The position numbers and the translations under genes are program-made. DNA of 64,000 nucleotides, from the NCBI GenBank assembly GCA_017562135.1, contig QEYB01000766.1:1426001-1490000 (forward strand), written 5' to 3'. The DNA comes from Dipylidium caninum. Its lineage: Eukaryota > Platyhelminthes > Cestoda > Cyclophyllidea > Dipylidiidae. The notes beneath the pieces are model-generated. The model saw nothing but the letters and a program-made list of their open reading frames with translations. It made no database searches and was not told the DNA's origin. Below, in pieces: positions 1 to 12,789 of this stretch. Numbering within the stretch: position 1 is the first letter of the stretch; every line of letters begins with the position of its first letter.

Positions 1-2582
1 GCCTTTCCCGCTCTGTGCATGGTGAGTCGCAGCCTCAAGCACAGGAGCAAAGGCTCGGCCGACGGCGGGGCCGGCAGCTGTGTTGGTAGCGTTGTGCTCT
101 GCTGCGCGGCGTGGCTGTGGTGTAGTGTGACTGCTGGCGAAGGTCGACTGCGTAGTTGTTTTCCTCACTCGCCATTTCGCTAATGCCGTGTCAAACGTGT
201 CCCCCTTTTTCCTTCCCCGCCAGTAGGCGCTTTGGATGAAGAAACTGCCCAAAGTAAATCAATTTGCCCCTAATTTCTCACTCCCAATAACCATTCTAAC
301 ATTCAGGCCCTTTGACCTTATAATGGGAGCTCATGTGACCGTCCCCTTTTTCTCTCCTAGTCTACGAGGAGATTATGGATGCGGCCCGCGTGACTGGTAA
401 GTTACACATCGCGTTTGCGCTCCCACCGAGAGCCCGAAGTGAAGGCACGCCCGCCAGTAGGGTGAGGTGATGCGAGGAGGCCACCTGAAGGGTAAACCCA
501 ACCTCCCCTGGTGGCAGTAATAGCATTCATAAGCCTTAAAGGAGCAAATGAGGTGTTAAGGGAGGGGCTGGGGGGGGGGGTGGGCACGAATCCGCGAAAA
601 GGCGGAGCAGAGGGCAGGACTGACCGGAGGAGTGATGTAACCCTCCTCACCTGTTACACACGCATTATTTTCTCTCTTTCTTATTGTGTAAATAGCTTCA
701 ACGGGAACGACAAACTGTGGAGTCCGAAAAAGGACTCCTTGACGTTCGGATGGAACAGTCGGTGGTGCCGGGGAGAAACAAATCGGTAGGTCTGGCCACA
801 AGGTCATTACGGCTCCGAGGGCGCGTTCTCCACGGTGCTCTGCGCCTAATAAACTCCTCCTTCAGCCACCGAACTAACCCGTCACGTGTGACAGGCAAGC
901 GCCACGTCCTCCTGCCTCAGTCGCCCGGTTCGTGGCGGGGCGCCCGCCCCGACGAGCACCACACGGAGGCACATTGACTTTGTGTCAGAGCTTTTCCATC
1001 TTGAACACGAGGCTATCCAATTAGTACACACACACACACAGAAACACCGAAGCCATGACGTCGAAAGGCGTGTTTCCGCCTCTAGTGCCGACGCCTCATC
1101 GTGCATTGCTATTTCAGGGCTATGAGTTGCAGACGCGGACTCCCATGGCGGATCTCGAAGAAGAGCCTGTGCCCCAACCTCTCCCTGAGCTACAAAAAAG
1201 GTAACTACGAGAAGGCATATCGATGGCGGTTTTCATTTGAGGCAGTTAACACGAAGACTCTCACTTCAAACAATCCGCTCGCCCCCTTAGTCCCGTGGAA
1301 ACTACTCCTGAAAGGCCGATGCTCGTGTTCATGTAAGCGCGCATTCGAAGGTAGAACCGAAGACCCGAGCTCCGCCTTCACCTGCTCCCCTAACTCACGG
1401 CTCAGCTTTCCCTTTTCTTCGTCTCCCCTCTTCGACTGCCACCAACGCCATTGAATGGCAAAATCAAAACCCTCCAAGGTAGTGTCGCGTGCCGACATGG
1501 GTCGCCGAGAGAGAGGGCGATAGTCCTTCAGTCTGTTCCTCATTATTCACGTTGACAGCCTTGTCTTTTCAAGGCCACAGTGAGTAGAGCGTGTTTCATC
1601 TAAGGAAATCACTCCCCCACGCCCCCTCCCCCTCGCTCTCCCCCCCCCCCCCCCCCGCCGACTAAAGGCACGAGCGACCCGAGCCGCCACGGAGTGGGGC
1701 GTCGGCGCTGGGGCGGTGGGCCTGTGGCAGGCGGCGGGGTGCAGGCGCAATTGCGCCGTCGTGACGTTGGGAGTGGCGCGCAGCGCCTCTTGCGGCACCG
1801 GGCCCATCTCGGCGGGAATCAGTCGTGACGCGGCTGTCACATGCGACTGAGGCTCCCGCGCACCCACGAAGTCTGCGCACCACGTCGAGTAGACTAACAG
1901 CCCCGCGGGATCTACTCCGCGCAGGAGTGATAGGCACCCCCCTGTCCCTTCGTTAGACGGTCTGAGCTCATGTGAGGCGGTCTCATAAGGCTTTTCTCCT
2001 CTTCCAAAGTACGCAAGTTGTCTGATAGAGAATGAATGGTTAATTGCAGTCATTTCCGGTAGGCAAAAGCAACGAGAACCGGGAAAAGGGCGCGCCCCAG
2101 CCATCAAGACGCCATCGTGGGTGCCTACCGATCGGAGATCTCGTCACTCCGGGAGGCCGCGGAAATCATCGGTCGCGGACAGCGAGGTGGAGGGCGTCCT
2201 GGCAACTCTAGAAGGTGTGGTGAACTTGGACTTCCTCAAATCCTCACCCGGCCAGTCCACAAACCCTGGTAGCCCTCGCGACCCCCCACCAACAATTGAC
2301 GTCTGTCTCGGCGAGACGGGGACTGATTGTGAATGGCGGGAGGCGCGGCATTTGAGGGGTCCCAGCCCCACCAACCTAAGTGTCGTCGAGATTGACGATT
2401 ATGACGTCAACAACATTGGGGAGGTGGGAAGAGGGGAGGCTCTAACGCCAGAGGAGGTTGCGCGAAGGTTGCTCCCGCCCTTCCACGAGCTGAGTATCGT
2501 AAACTCCGCACAAGGCAGTGGCAGCTTCTGCGAGTTAACGCCTCCGGAGGGCGTCAGCTACCTCTTCGACATTGATAAATGA
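1..2582 (+). CDS. 3' end of a gene for a coiled-coil protein (partial, unrecognised)
   Basis: Exons that join in phase are 1-21, 361-389, 696-785, 1118-1200, 2101-2214 and 2273-2582, ending in TGA. The 5' part lies outside the window. The product begins with a charged, probably helical stretch (YEEIMDAAR, then LQRERQTVESEKGLLDVRME). It continues with DLEEEPVPQPLPELQ and a second helical stretch (GAYRSEISSLREAAEII), and ends in an acidic tail finishing SYLFDIDK. Donors at 22, 786 and 1201 and acceptors at 360, 695, 1117 and 2100 look good. Exon 361 has a much stronger GTAAGT donor at 397, but that one breaks the phase to the next exon, so the GTGACT donor at 390 was chosen and this junction is uncertain. 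The 58-nt intron 2215-2272 was inferred because reading phase changes there. No family was recognised; cytoskeletal or centrosomal coiled-coil proteins are possible but only a guess. Confidence 0.5.
1026..1040. repeat. Short (AC)n microsatellite
   Basis: An uninterrupted AC run lies in the intron before exon 1118-1200 of the first gene. It is short and of no evident function. Confidence 0.7.
1640..1656. repeat. Homopolymer C tract
   Basis: About seventeen consecutive C follow a C/T-rich stretch inside the intron before exon 2101-2214. Similar C or G runs occur at 15779-15792 and 18180-18190. Such tracts are prone to length errors in sequencing. Confidence 0.8.
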
Positions 2583-5500
2583 CAGCCAGACAGCGCGTAG
2601 CAGCTGCGGGCTTGTATACAGACGACTCCCCTTTTTCGTGAATCCACACTGGTACTAGAGAATCCACCTTTGCCTCCTCATCCTCTACTTTAACGCATCC
2701 CCTCCCTCGCACCCCGAGTGTGACAGTTATCACCCTACCTTAAAGTCTCACTTTGCCGCGGGTTGCGGGAACTCACCGGGAAAGGCCGGAGGCCAAGGAC
2801 CTGGCCTTCCCCGCGGCTTCGCTCCCACGCTCCCAGGCCGGGAGCAGGGCCTGTGCCGGAGGCTGGGTGATCAGGCCAGGCAGTGGCGATCGTGCTGCTC
2901 TCCCCGTTGAGGCATTTCCTCCCGACAAGGCGAGCGGGGCTAAGGCAACAGGAGCCGGCGTCCACGCGGCCGTCGCGGGGAGCCTCCTCTCAAGGATGGG
3001 AGGCGTCGTGCAGTGCGCCGACACCCACCCATGCGGTGCAGGGGCTGCTTGAGCGTAAATGATGTCGCGTCGAATGAAGAGCATTCGGGCTATTTTAAGG
3101 CCTCCTACGACATTATTCAGAGTAAAACAACCTCTCTCTTATGCAAAGTGCCACGTGTGAGTGTAGGGAACAATTAGGAGCCCCAACACCGAGACGGTAG
3201 CTTAATCGGTGCATACTTTCAACTGAAAAAGCGTTTTCGTTGAGGGATCGCCTCTCCGCAAGGGGAAAGTTTGGGTTCCGTCCCAGGGCACCTTGTCTCG
3301 GGGGCTGCAAGGGGCCGGGCTCCGTCTGCCCCAACAAATTGGGACACACTTTGAAAAATACCGCGTATGGAGTTGTTTGGTCGACGCGACCCGGGACTTC
3401 GGGACGAGAGTGGCGGGGGATCTTCCACAAAATGCACGAGCATACTTGCTGAAGGCCTTTATTCGAATGGCGAGCGTCTAAAAAGTAAATGTTGACAAGG
3501 TGCGACCGGAATCCTTTCCTCTTATCTACTGAGCACGGAAGCTCGGTTCTTCAGACGCTTTCAAAGCCTGGCCACTCGCTGTGACTGAAACTGCTATTTT
3601 ACGCCATGTCCCTTGGTTTCATCCTCCCCTTGGTCAACAATTGGGGTGGATGGGCGCGCGAGGGTCACCACAGGCGGTGGCGCGTTCACCTAAGGAAAAA
3701 TTTACAGACGCATACTGAAGTAGTTTCAGTAAGCACTGAGTTTTCACCTTAAGAGGAAAGGAAATACGGAAGGAGGCATCCTCACTTGTGGAGCTTCCAC
3801 ACGGGCCAGCTGCTGGGGAGACTCATCTATGCCGTGCTGGAGAGACGGCAACTGCGAGAGTTGAGGCGAACTTACCACTGTGGACGCGGCGGTGGCCGCG
3901 TCCCCCTCCGACGTCCTCTTCGGGGCCAGCGCTGCGAGGTCGGCGGACGACGACGTGTCTATTGATTGCCACGTGGATGGAGGCCTTTGGTCAGCTACCG
4001 CCGGGGGGAGGAGGGGAGGGAGGCCCCTGCCCCGCCACTCATTAAGACTTTTTCCCAGTACGTGCGGGTCCGCACCCCGCCTCTTTTGGCCGTGAAAGAC
4101 TGCGGACTTCGCCCTCGGGAGCCGGTCATTCAACATTCATAGCCCATTTTTATTGGCTCATAAACTACGCACTGGCGAATGCGAGTGTTTGGCAACATTT
4201 ACTTGCATTTTCATTGCATGAGGATGTTACACGCACGACGAAGCTATTCGACCCCCTTAAAAGGGCTATTTGAAAAAGAACTGGGGCCTGATTCCTCGTC
4301 AGGGCTGACTTGGAGCATTCTCTTTGCCCTTTCCAGCTCAAGTCTCTTTGTCGGAGCGCCAGGAGACTTTACACACGCGTTGGCAGTTTGTCCTCTGTCC
4401 CTTTCGGCGTCTTTACTAGCCTTAAGTGAGAGATCACACGGAACTCGGATGAACGGCAGTGCGCCAGCTTTAAGGTGGTCCCCACTTCTGGTTGCCTGCA
4501 CCAGCCGATGGGCTCTTGGAGATTGAAGCCATGCATTTCAGACGATGCGTGGAAAAGTTTTTGTTGTGTAACCACCGCGCATGCACTTCGCTCGCGATGT
4601 ACGCTCCTCCAAAAACCGCCCTCGCATTCCATTCCACTCGCCTCCTTTGCGCGCTGATTCACCCGCCGCTGACGAAGTCCCCTGATGGACGAAGTGAATG
4701 TCTTTCTTAGGCTGCTTGCCGCTTGTTGTCTGCTACTTTCAAACATCAGCTTGGAAAAGGGGATTGTACATTAAAAATTTGACAGTTTCAATGCTAATCT
4801 GTTCCACTTTCTCTCAACCCACAAGTGCTTGGGCTTACTATGTGCGTTAATTGTATTGTGGTACATGCAAAAGGCGATACCAGGGCGGCCGGGGGGGGGG
4901 AGAGGAAGGCATAATGTATTAAATTTGCGTGTTGCCCCTTCGACTGTCATGTATTTTAGGTAAAGTTTACAGTCGACGAGTCGCCTAGGGTGAATGACCT
5001 TCGTCTGGATCAATCCTGCGCAGAATCGTGCTCAAATATAGTTACATTATTCTTCGATTTACCATTTTCTTTCCAATTCCCCTTACAGTTTGTTATGTGG
5101 CGATCAGCCTGCAGCTTCGTTACCATGCACAGACAGGTCTGACATCGGTGTTTTGTACGTTACTTCAATTTTGCACAGGAATGTGTCATGCGATGAGACA
5201 TAAATCGTAAAACTACCGCGATAGTACGTTAAATTGAGGGGTGATGCCAGGTATGGTGAAATGTAGTCGCAATGGTCGTTTTCTTGAATGACTGCAACGA
5301 AGAGCACCTCTCCGCAAGTGATTGGTCAGCCATTCGCACCAATCAGAATCGCGCACCATTCCAAAGTCTCGTGTGCGCGCACGCTGCTCGGCGCGCGGTG
5401 CAAAAACAGCTGATGGAGGAAAATGCGCGCACACGTCAAGCAGGACAGAACAGGAAATCTACGGTACGACTGCGTCCAGGATAGTTGAATTTACAACAAC

Positions 5501-7605
5501 AGTCGAGGAGGAAGCGAACAAAGAGGCGTCACTTTTGTCATAGCGTAGGTGGCGGACGTTGAAGAGGCCTCTGCTGCTGCCACCTTAGGGTCTGTAAGTG
5601 CGCGCGAGCGAGTTGCCCAGCGAACGTGCCGGACGGGGAGCGAGTGCGTGTACGCGTGCGCCTCGCACGTGCGCAGTCTCTACCTGGGCCAACCGGTCCT
5701 GAACAGGACAGAAACAATGGATTACGGCAGATCTGCCCTGAACGTCGGCTAGTACGTGAATCCCCTCCCTCCTTGCCCGTCGGAATACGCCATCGTCCCC
5801 TCGGGTAATGTTCACGGTGGTGCAACTTCCCTCTTTAGTTTACATTTCCACTCCCTACCCTTGTTTTCATCCCACCGCGTTGTGGGACTGTCCCTTTAAA
5901 ATGCCCGCTCCCACACTCCCGTCTTTGTGCAGCCCGAGTAGCGCTGCCAAAGGAATGACGTGATCTCACCAAGTCTTTCTTCACCCCAGCGTTATTATCT
6001 AAAGAATTATCTGTGACTGACGATACCACCCTAGCGTGCAGCGCATTAGAGCTCGGCTTTCCACTAGGCACACATCACAGCCCATTTAATTCCGTCACAG
6101 CCGCGGCGTTGCTCGCCTAAGAAGCTCTCACTCGGAGCGAGGAATTATTCGTGTCAGGGGGGTGTTGAGACCTCTTCCCCTAGCTGCAGGAACGAGGTTA
6201 CTCTCGGCCGTTCTGGCACTGCGTTACCCGCGTCACAAGGCGTTGCGTTGTCATTTCCGGCTGCGAGGGTGACGAGGGTGTTTGGGAGAAACCGAGTTGT
6301 TCCAAAGCGTCGGTAATGCTGTTAGCTCGTCCACCGCCCATAGATTTTACCATCCACCATATTTGGACGTAAACTCCCTTGTTAAGGACTGGCCACTAGC
6401 GATTAGAGTGGCAAGTCGTCAAGTGTCACTTTTGTGCGAATGGAGCCTCCTTTTTCTCGCCTCCACGACCTTTTCCAGCAGGTTCGCTGCCCTCCGCCTT
6501 GTGGCTTTCTTTGGGGAAAAGGCTGAGCAGAGGTATAACTGTGGAATTTCCCCATTGCGCTGCACGGCTCGAGTGATGGAAGCGGAAACTCGGTGCGCTT
6601 GGCGCGTGGACATTCGCTAATGACAAAGGAAAACAATCGTCTCCTGCAGTGGTAGTGCGAGTCAAGCCTGTTGTAGGCCATACGGGGCGGTTTTGCGTAG
6701 ACGCCGCCAACTCCACCTCCAAAATGCCAGCGGCAAGCGTTGAGTGGGCGAAGCAGAGCTCCTCATGGCGTGGAACGGACACGCGACCCGTTCATCTCGC
6801 TCATCTGACAAGCAGACGCGTGAGATCGTTCAGCTCAGGCTTGTCCGTTGTCCTCTCCCACTGCAGTCATGCAGAGTGAGTGTGTGATTAGCATAAAACT
6901 GTGGCGCAACAAGCGGTCGGACCATCTCCTCTCGGCAGGCCTTGTGTCGGTTCACTTCGCACGGAGAGTCGTCCTCTCTTAGCACTTCAGCGTCGACTAC
7001 CCTTTCGCGCAGATCAGACCCGTTCCTGAGGCCCGCTGCACCACTGCCGCCGCAGTGGGTAGTCGGGGCGAGAAGCTGCTAAGACATGGCCAGGGCTCTG
7101 ATGCAGATTTCGTTGCCTTAGCTACGGCGCCTCTGCCAACACCAGCTTTCACGGTTAAAAATAGGAACATTTAAGGAAGACGACAATGCTGTGGAAGGCA
7201 ACTATTCCAACACCTGCTTTAATGTGCCTTTTTGGAGCCAAATCGGGAGGTGATTCGCGTCACATGCAGCGCGAGTTGTCACAGGTTGCCTCTCTAAGCA
7301 ACCACCTAAGGTCGGGAGCCACTCACCGTAGCGAGGTGAGAGGTTCGCTGGGGCCTCGTTGATGTCGCAGTCTTCGGCGGCGGGAATTTGCGGTATTTTG
7401 TCTCGACAAAGTGTTCGAACGAGGATCCTAGTCCGTACGCGGAATCGCGGCAATGCCGCCTGCAGACAAGCTTCTGCCAGCGATTGGCACGCTATTTTTT
7501 AGCTCTTAGTAAACAGCTGTTGTCGGCGCCCGCAAACATCAGTCGCTACCAATAAGCGTCTCGTATTTCACCATTATGGATGTCTTCCACCCGTGATTCA
7601 CTAAG
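2583..7605. other. GC-rich stretch with no supported gene
   Basis: Between the stop codon at 2582 and the first supported exon of the next gene, both strands carry many open frames of 60-130 codons. None shows a recognisable domain together with splice sites that join in phase. The stretch is rich in CpG and CT tracts, so long open frames are expected by chance. It may hold the 3' UTR of the first gene, and the promoter and missing 5' exons of the second. Confidence 0.5.
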
Positions 7606-10600
7606 TCCTGAAACATCCACACCGCTCCCCACTCGCCAGTCGCCATCCCGCCTTCTGTATGGCGCGACGCGAGGGCCTCGGCAAGGACTGTCGGGCACCG
7701 GATGCCTCCCCGACTGCCATTCCTCCCCGCACTGCGACTCCCTCGAAGCCAACAGCCTCGCGCCGGATCCGAGCCTCGACTGGGGGCAAAAGCCCCTGCC
7801 ACGCCGCGTCCACCGCCCTGCCGTTCATTCCCGACCAGCCCCACACCTCCTTCAGCGACATTTTCACCGCTGTTCTCGGCTCCAAATTGGCCAGGCAGTC
7901 CACGCCCAAGAGTCCCCAACACCCGGAGCCTCCACTCCCACCTACGCCGACGAAACGGACATGCCTGACAGAGAACCAGGCGCAGAACGCGCCGCCCCCT
8001 CTCGCGTCTTCAACATTCGTGTGCCGGGTGAGAGAGGATCGTGAAAGACAGCTGGACACCCGGTGTCTGCGGATAATAAGGAAACTGAACTTCTACCCGG
8101 AGTACCAGGAGATCGTTCGCCGACTCGCCAGTGCGGAGGGCGCGGCGGACACCGAGGAGCTCGCGACGGGATGTGTGAACAGAACGAAACTCCGCTCCTC
8201 CAGTGGTGTGCGGGCCTACCTGACGAAGTACTTGCGGCTGAAGGAGCCGCGGCCCTCGCCAACCGTCAGCCAGACCACTCTCCTCCTCTCTGGCGACTCG
8301 ACGCCTGAACGGAGCCTCCTTCGGGACGCCAACGAATCTCCCAACAGATACGAGTAATCCGTCTCTCCATCCTCGCTCCTTACGCTCCGTCCATCTATTC
8401 CTTGTGTGCACTTCATAGGCTCTAGGAAATTTGTCCCTCCCCCCATGAACAGAATGTGTGCCTGATGAGCAGGCAAGGGAAATAGCAGTCAGCAGGAGAG
8501 GCAGAGCCCCCAGTTCGTCGAAGAGTATACTCCGGCACGCTAAAAGAGGAGGTGGAATAGTTTCATCGCTGCAAAGTATATGCCACAGTTAGGATGGCAG
8601 CTAAAGTGATGGAACAAAAATTTCTGGATAACTTCACTTTGACATCCAAGCGTAGCAAAACACTACACCTTCCTGTGCTCGGGGAACACTGTGCGTCGTC
8701 AATCCAAATAATAAGTCGGTAACGAGATTTTGGACTCCAACTGTCTTCCTTGTAGCCCTCGAGGAATGTCGAGGAATGGAATGGCTTTTGAACAGTGGAG
8801 TGAGATTGAGGAGAACGGCGCCGTAGAACGACCGGCGACGACGACAAACGGGTCGTTGGGAGCTGGAACGAAAACACCTGCCTCTGGAGCAGGAAATCTG
8901 CCCCCGGAGACTCTGCTACGTCGCTTGGCTCGAAGCATCTCCGCACGCCTCGCCTACAAACGTCGCCTGCTTGAACAGACTGCTCAGCGTCTCGGTGATC
9001 TCGACAAGAGGACCGATGTGGTATGGAAAACCCTTGTTCTCCCAATGCGTATGAGTGGCTCTCTTACTAGCCTTTTGTGAACCCTGGGAGATCGCGAATG
9101 TGTGCTTCTCAAATGGCTTTACGGCATGTTGCGTATCCCCCCTCCGCTCAGTGTGGGCCACTTTGGCTGCGTCGGCTGCGGCCGCCTGGCACGGGAGCAG
9201 GTCGGCGTCCCTCCACCGTCGGAATCTGACCTTCCAGCAAGTGGAGGTCCTCCCACTCGCGTGAGCCCCCGTAGCGCTGAGGCGCTCCATGAGCGACCAG
9301 AGGGTGATCCTCGCAGCTTGCAACTTCATTGTTGGGCAGCTAATTATGACCGCCGGGGCAAACGCCCCATCAGCACTCACGATGCTCGGTCAGCGCCTCG
9401 TCCACCAAGATCGCAATACGAAGTCTTGGAGAAGGGGAAGGCAAAACCCTCCCAGCCTTCTCTCTTCAGCCATACGTTTTGTGAAAGTATGAGAAAATCT
9501 ACCCTCGCCCGTCCCGTGCTGAATGGTTTTGTGCCCCCCGAAGCCTTGAGAACACGAGAGTGCGTTGACGACGCACGCTGGCCCTGCCTTTGCGGCGGAT
9601 TCCTCCAGTCTCTTAGAAACCGGAATAACAGGTAGACTAGCGACACAGAGTAATTCGTCGGTCGGCCGGCCGTCGGAAGGAGTGGTTTGGGCAAATTCAT
9701 CGGGCTGATTTTCCTGAACCTGTTCACGCTCTGTTGCACGCCTGTTTCTGCCACCTTTGCGCCTTCCACTTGCGCCTCACGACTTCGCATCCACCCCCAG
9801 CGTATACCTTTTGAAGCCTATAAGAAGTGCTAATCTCTCTCGTCGAAGGTTCGCAGCATTCTCCTCAAAGTGACGGACGAGGCTTTGCCCCAAATGCACA
9901 ATGGGACGGACGTCTGTTACTTCCACATTCCGTCCACTGCGCAGTCCGCTGTGACGGTGGAGGTGGAGTTGCGCCGAGTGGCCTCCTCTCCGCCGTCCCC
10001 GCCCGCTTCCGCGACCTCCCTCGTCGGCCCGGGACCGAGTGCGCGGCAGGTGTTGCTGTCGGAGGTGACTCCCAACCTCCTCCCGCGTTTCAACCGCCTC
10101 TTCTCCAGCCAGGTCGCTGTGTTGGAGTTGCTCTGTCAGCTTACTCGCCGACTCTACTGCCTCGACAGACGCATCATTGAGTGCGTCTCCGCAGGGACTG
10201 ACACGACTGTCCGCGCCTGGGATGGACAGAGATCTCGTGAAGCAGACGCCACCCTCGTGAGTTTGCCTCACTTCAGTCGTTAAAGCTTTGGATATGAGGG
10301 TTTTTACAGTAGACTGCAGAGGCTTTGCGTAACACAGCACGTTAAATGTCTAAACCATCGTAGGAAACAAACGGATTATTTGGGATCAAATAAAATAAGC
10401 GGCTCAAATCTCACCTAGTTCAGTCCCACTCCATTTGAGTGACCGTCGTCGCTCATTTTCGAAAGCGGATTCACTCCCTCCCGCGTGTGTGTTCCCGGGA
10501 TAACAGTAAGGTGGACCGCAGGGCACCTGCGAAGGCATTGTTAGATAAACTGGCGTCGTCTTTGGTAAGAGAGCACCTGCCACCGAGCCAGCGCCGCCCC

Positions 10601-12789
10601 CTCAGTGCGCTGGGTCCCAGTTGAGATTAGAAGAGGGTTGACACACACGTCACAGCACAGCTCGCCTCCCCCGGCAGACGAGAGCGGAGCTCTTTGGTCA
10701 CGTCGGCAGACAACTCCACTGAGTCGATCCAGGCGCTGTCGCAGCAAAACTCGCCTGCCTGCACGCATACCGCGCGGTTTCGCACGAGTTGGGCTCCTCG
10801 TCCGTTCGACTGGCACCAAATCACTCGACTTCGAGTGAACTGGGTGGAGCCTCCCCACGAGCCGCCCTTCCCCCCGCTCACCACACGCCGGTGGCGCGTG
10901 GCATGCTTTGATGTGCACGGTGGGTGGTTTGACGTCACTGCTTCGAGGGCGGGTGACGAGACCCATTCTGCTGCCCTCTGGCATCGGTCCAGTGGCGTAG
11001 GCTCTCGAGGCTCTCCCCTTCCGCACCAACCGACCTCGCAGCGAGGCACCGGAGCCCGAGGATTGCGCGAGCCTTGGCTCGACTTGCGCTCAAGTGGTGA
11101 GGTCGCCACGCCTCCACGCCTCGGTGCTTTCAGGGGGACTCCTGACGACCGTTGGGGCGCCGACGTCATTTATCACCGCTCCCACCACAATTCTCCTCCA
11201 CTCGCCTCCGAAAAATTCACTTTCGCCTCGAGTCCCCACGTGGCCCATTTTCACGGCAACACGCTTCGTATTGTGACACTCATCCACTCAGACTACTGTG
11301 CCAGACGATGTTTCGGCCCTCCTCTTCACGCTGACTGGTATACGAGACGGCCACCCCTGTCTGCGTCTTCCACAGCGCCACCTGGACGAGAGGCTGCTGG
11401 GGGAACGCTCAGAGCGATTGCATAGGGAACGGGTGACAAGACACGAGCCTCGGGTGGCCATCCGCTGCTGCGACACGGCGTGTCTCCGCCGCGCCGCCCC
11501 GGGGGTTCGATCGGGAGCGGGCGCGCTGACCGCCTGGCCGCGTCCCAGAGCGCACGGGCCGGGCTGCGGCTCCCCCGCCCAGGCGGCCGAGGGGAGGCAG
11601 CGAGTGCTGCACGCTGGCAGGTGCACGACAACCGGTATGACAAATGCTGAGGGGTTGACATCCTGGCCAGCTCGTGACACATTCCTTTCCTGTGCGAGTG
11701 ATGAGTGATCCACTGCATGCCAACCGCCGTTCAGCGGTGCACAAGTCCCCGATGCCTCGACATCTCACGCACATGGCGGGAGAGGGCGGCCAAGACCCTT
11801 AGCGCGCACGCGACTGCTTCCGTCAACCCACTTCGCCGCCCTGACGGCGAGAGCAGCAGCGATCTCGGGACGGCTCTGATTAACTTCCCCGTGCAGTCTC
11901 TTCACGAAGTATTAAGGAACGGCCACCTTGAAGCCACCAGCCGATGTTGTGAGAGAGCTGTCTCCCGTTATTCGCCACACCTCGCTCCCCAAAACTGCGT
12001 CGTTACCGGCGCAAGTAGTTTATTCCACCGACCGAGGAGGACGCCAAATGGGGGCTACCGATTTCGGGCGGTGGGCGGCAGCACTCGCAGTGCTGACAAC
12101 GAGGCCTCCGCCACGCGGCCGAGCGACCGACTCCGACACTTGCTCACTCTGCTCCCTGCTTAGTGGCTGTGTTGTTTTGTGCACAGTTCTCTCTGCGGAG
12201 TCGGCGACAGCAGTTGACGGACCAGCTTGAGGAGGCGCAACGTCTCCGCAACGACTTCGAGGCCATTAGGAGCCGTTTGCTCTCGGGGCTACAGCACCAC
12301 TTCTTCGTGCTGCGCAACTCCAAGTTTGACGAGAATCCGGTGAGTGGCTCTTCCCACCCGCGCTCTCGCTCGCCCACTCGCCCCTTTCTCCAGTCTTTGC
12401 CACCTCGCTACTGCCCAACCTCGACGCGGGCAGATTTTGGTGTTGGTGTTGGGGTTCTTAGCCTTCAGTGCAGTGTTAGGGGAGGGGGGTGGGGGCACTC
12501 GAACGCGCCCGATCCCGTCCCTCTGGGTCGTGTGCAGCGCCCACAATCGCACCTCCGCTGGCCTCTGCCCCAGCACCTCTCGTCGCCTTTCACGCCAGCG
12601 AGATGCCCACTGTCGCAGGTCAGCCGCCGCCTGGACTTCGTGGCCGCAAATCCTCGAGCGTGCTACTTGCGCTTCTTCGTGGGAGGATTCTTTCCCACCA
12701 GCGTGATTCTGCGACTGCACCGCGCCTCGCTTTTTGGGGGCTCCGCCATTCCTTGCCTTCGATTCACTCTCACTCAGCCCTCTATGTAG
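7606..12789 (+). CDS. Shroom-like protein with an ASD2-type C-terminal domain (5' end missing)
   Basis: Exons that join in phase are about 7606-8353, 8756-9020, 9849-10256 and 12187-12339, with a possible last exon at 12619-12789. The first encodes a proline/serine-rich, basic region. The next three encode helical segments resembling the Apx/Shroom domain 2, which in animals binds Rho kinase and drives actomyosin contraction. These are LLRRLARSISARLAYKRRLL, then LPRFNRLFSSQVAVLELLCQ followed by LTRRLYCLDRRI, then SLRSRRQQLTDQLEEAQRLR followed by NDFEAIRSRLLSGL. The last closely follows the family pattern of a basic start, L..Q.E.A..L+.(N/D), then a leucine-rich helix. The final ASD2 helix was not found, so the 3' end is uncertain and the stop at 12789 may be wrong. 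No N-terminal PDZ domain is seen. Assignment is from remembered family pattern; a different coiled-coil protein is possible. Confidence 0.55.

Noticed and set aside
3174..3250. tRNA-like D-arm sequence (GTAGCTTAATCGGT)
   Set aside because: No matching T-loop, anticodon arm or acceptor stem pairs could be drawn around it.
10694..11425. 243-codon plus-strand open frame between exons of the Shroom-like gene
   Set aside because: Composition is random-like (Arg, Ser, Pro, His), and the exons on either side join in phase without it.
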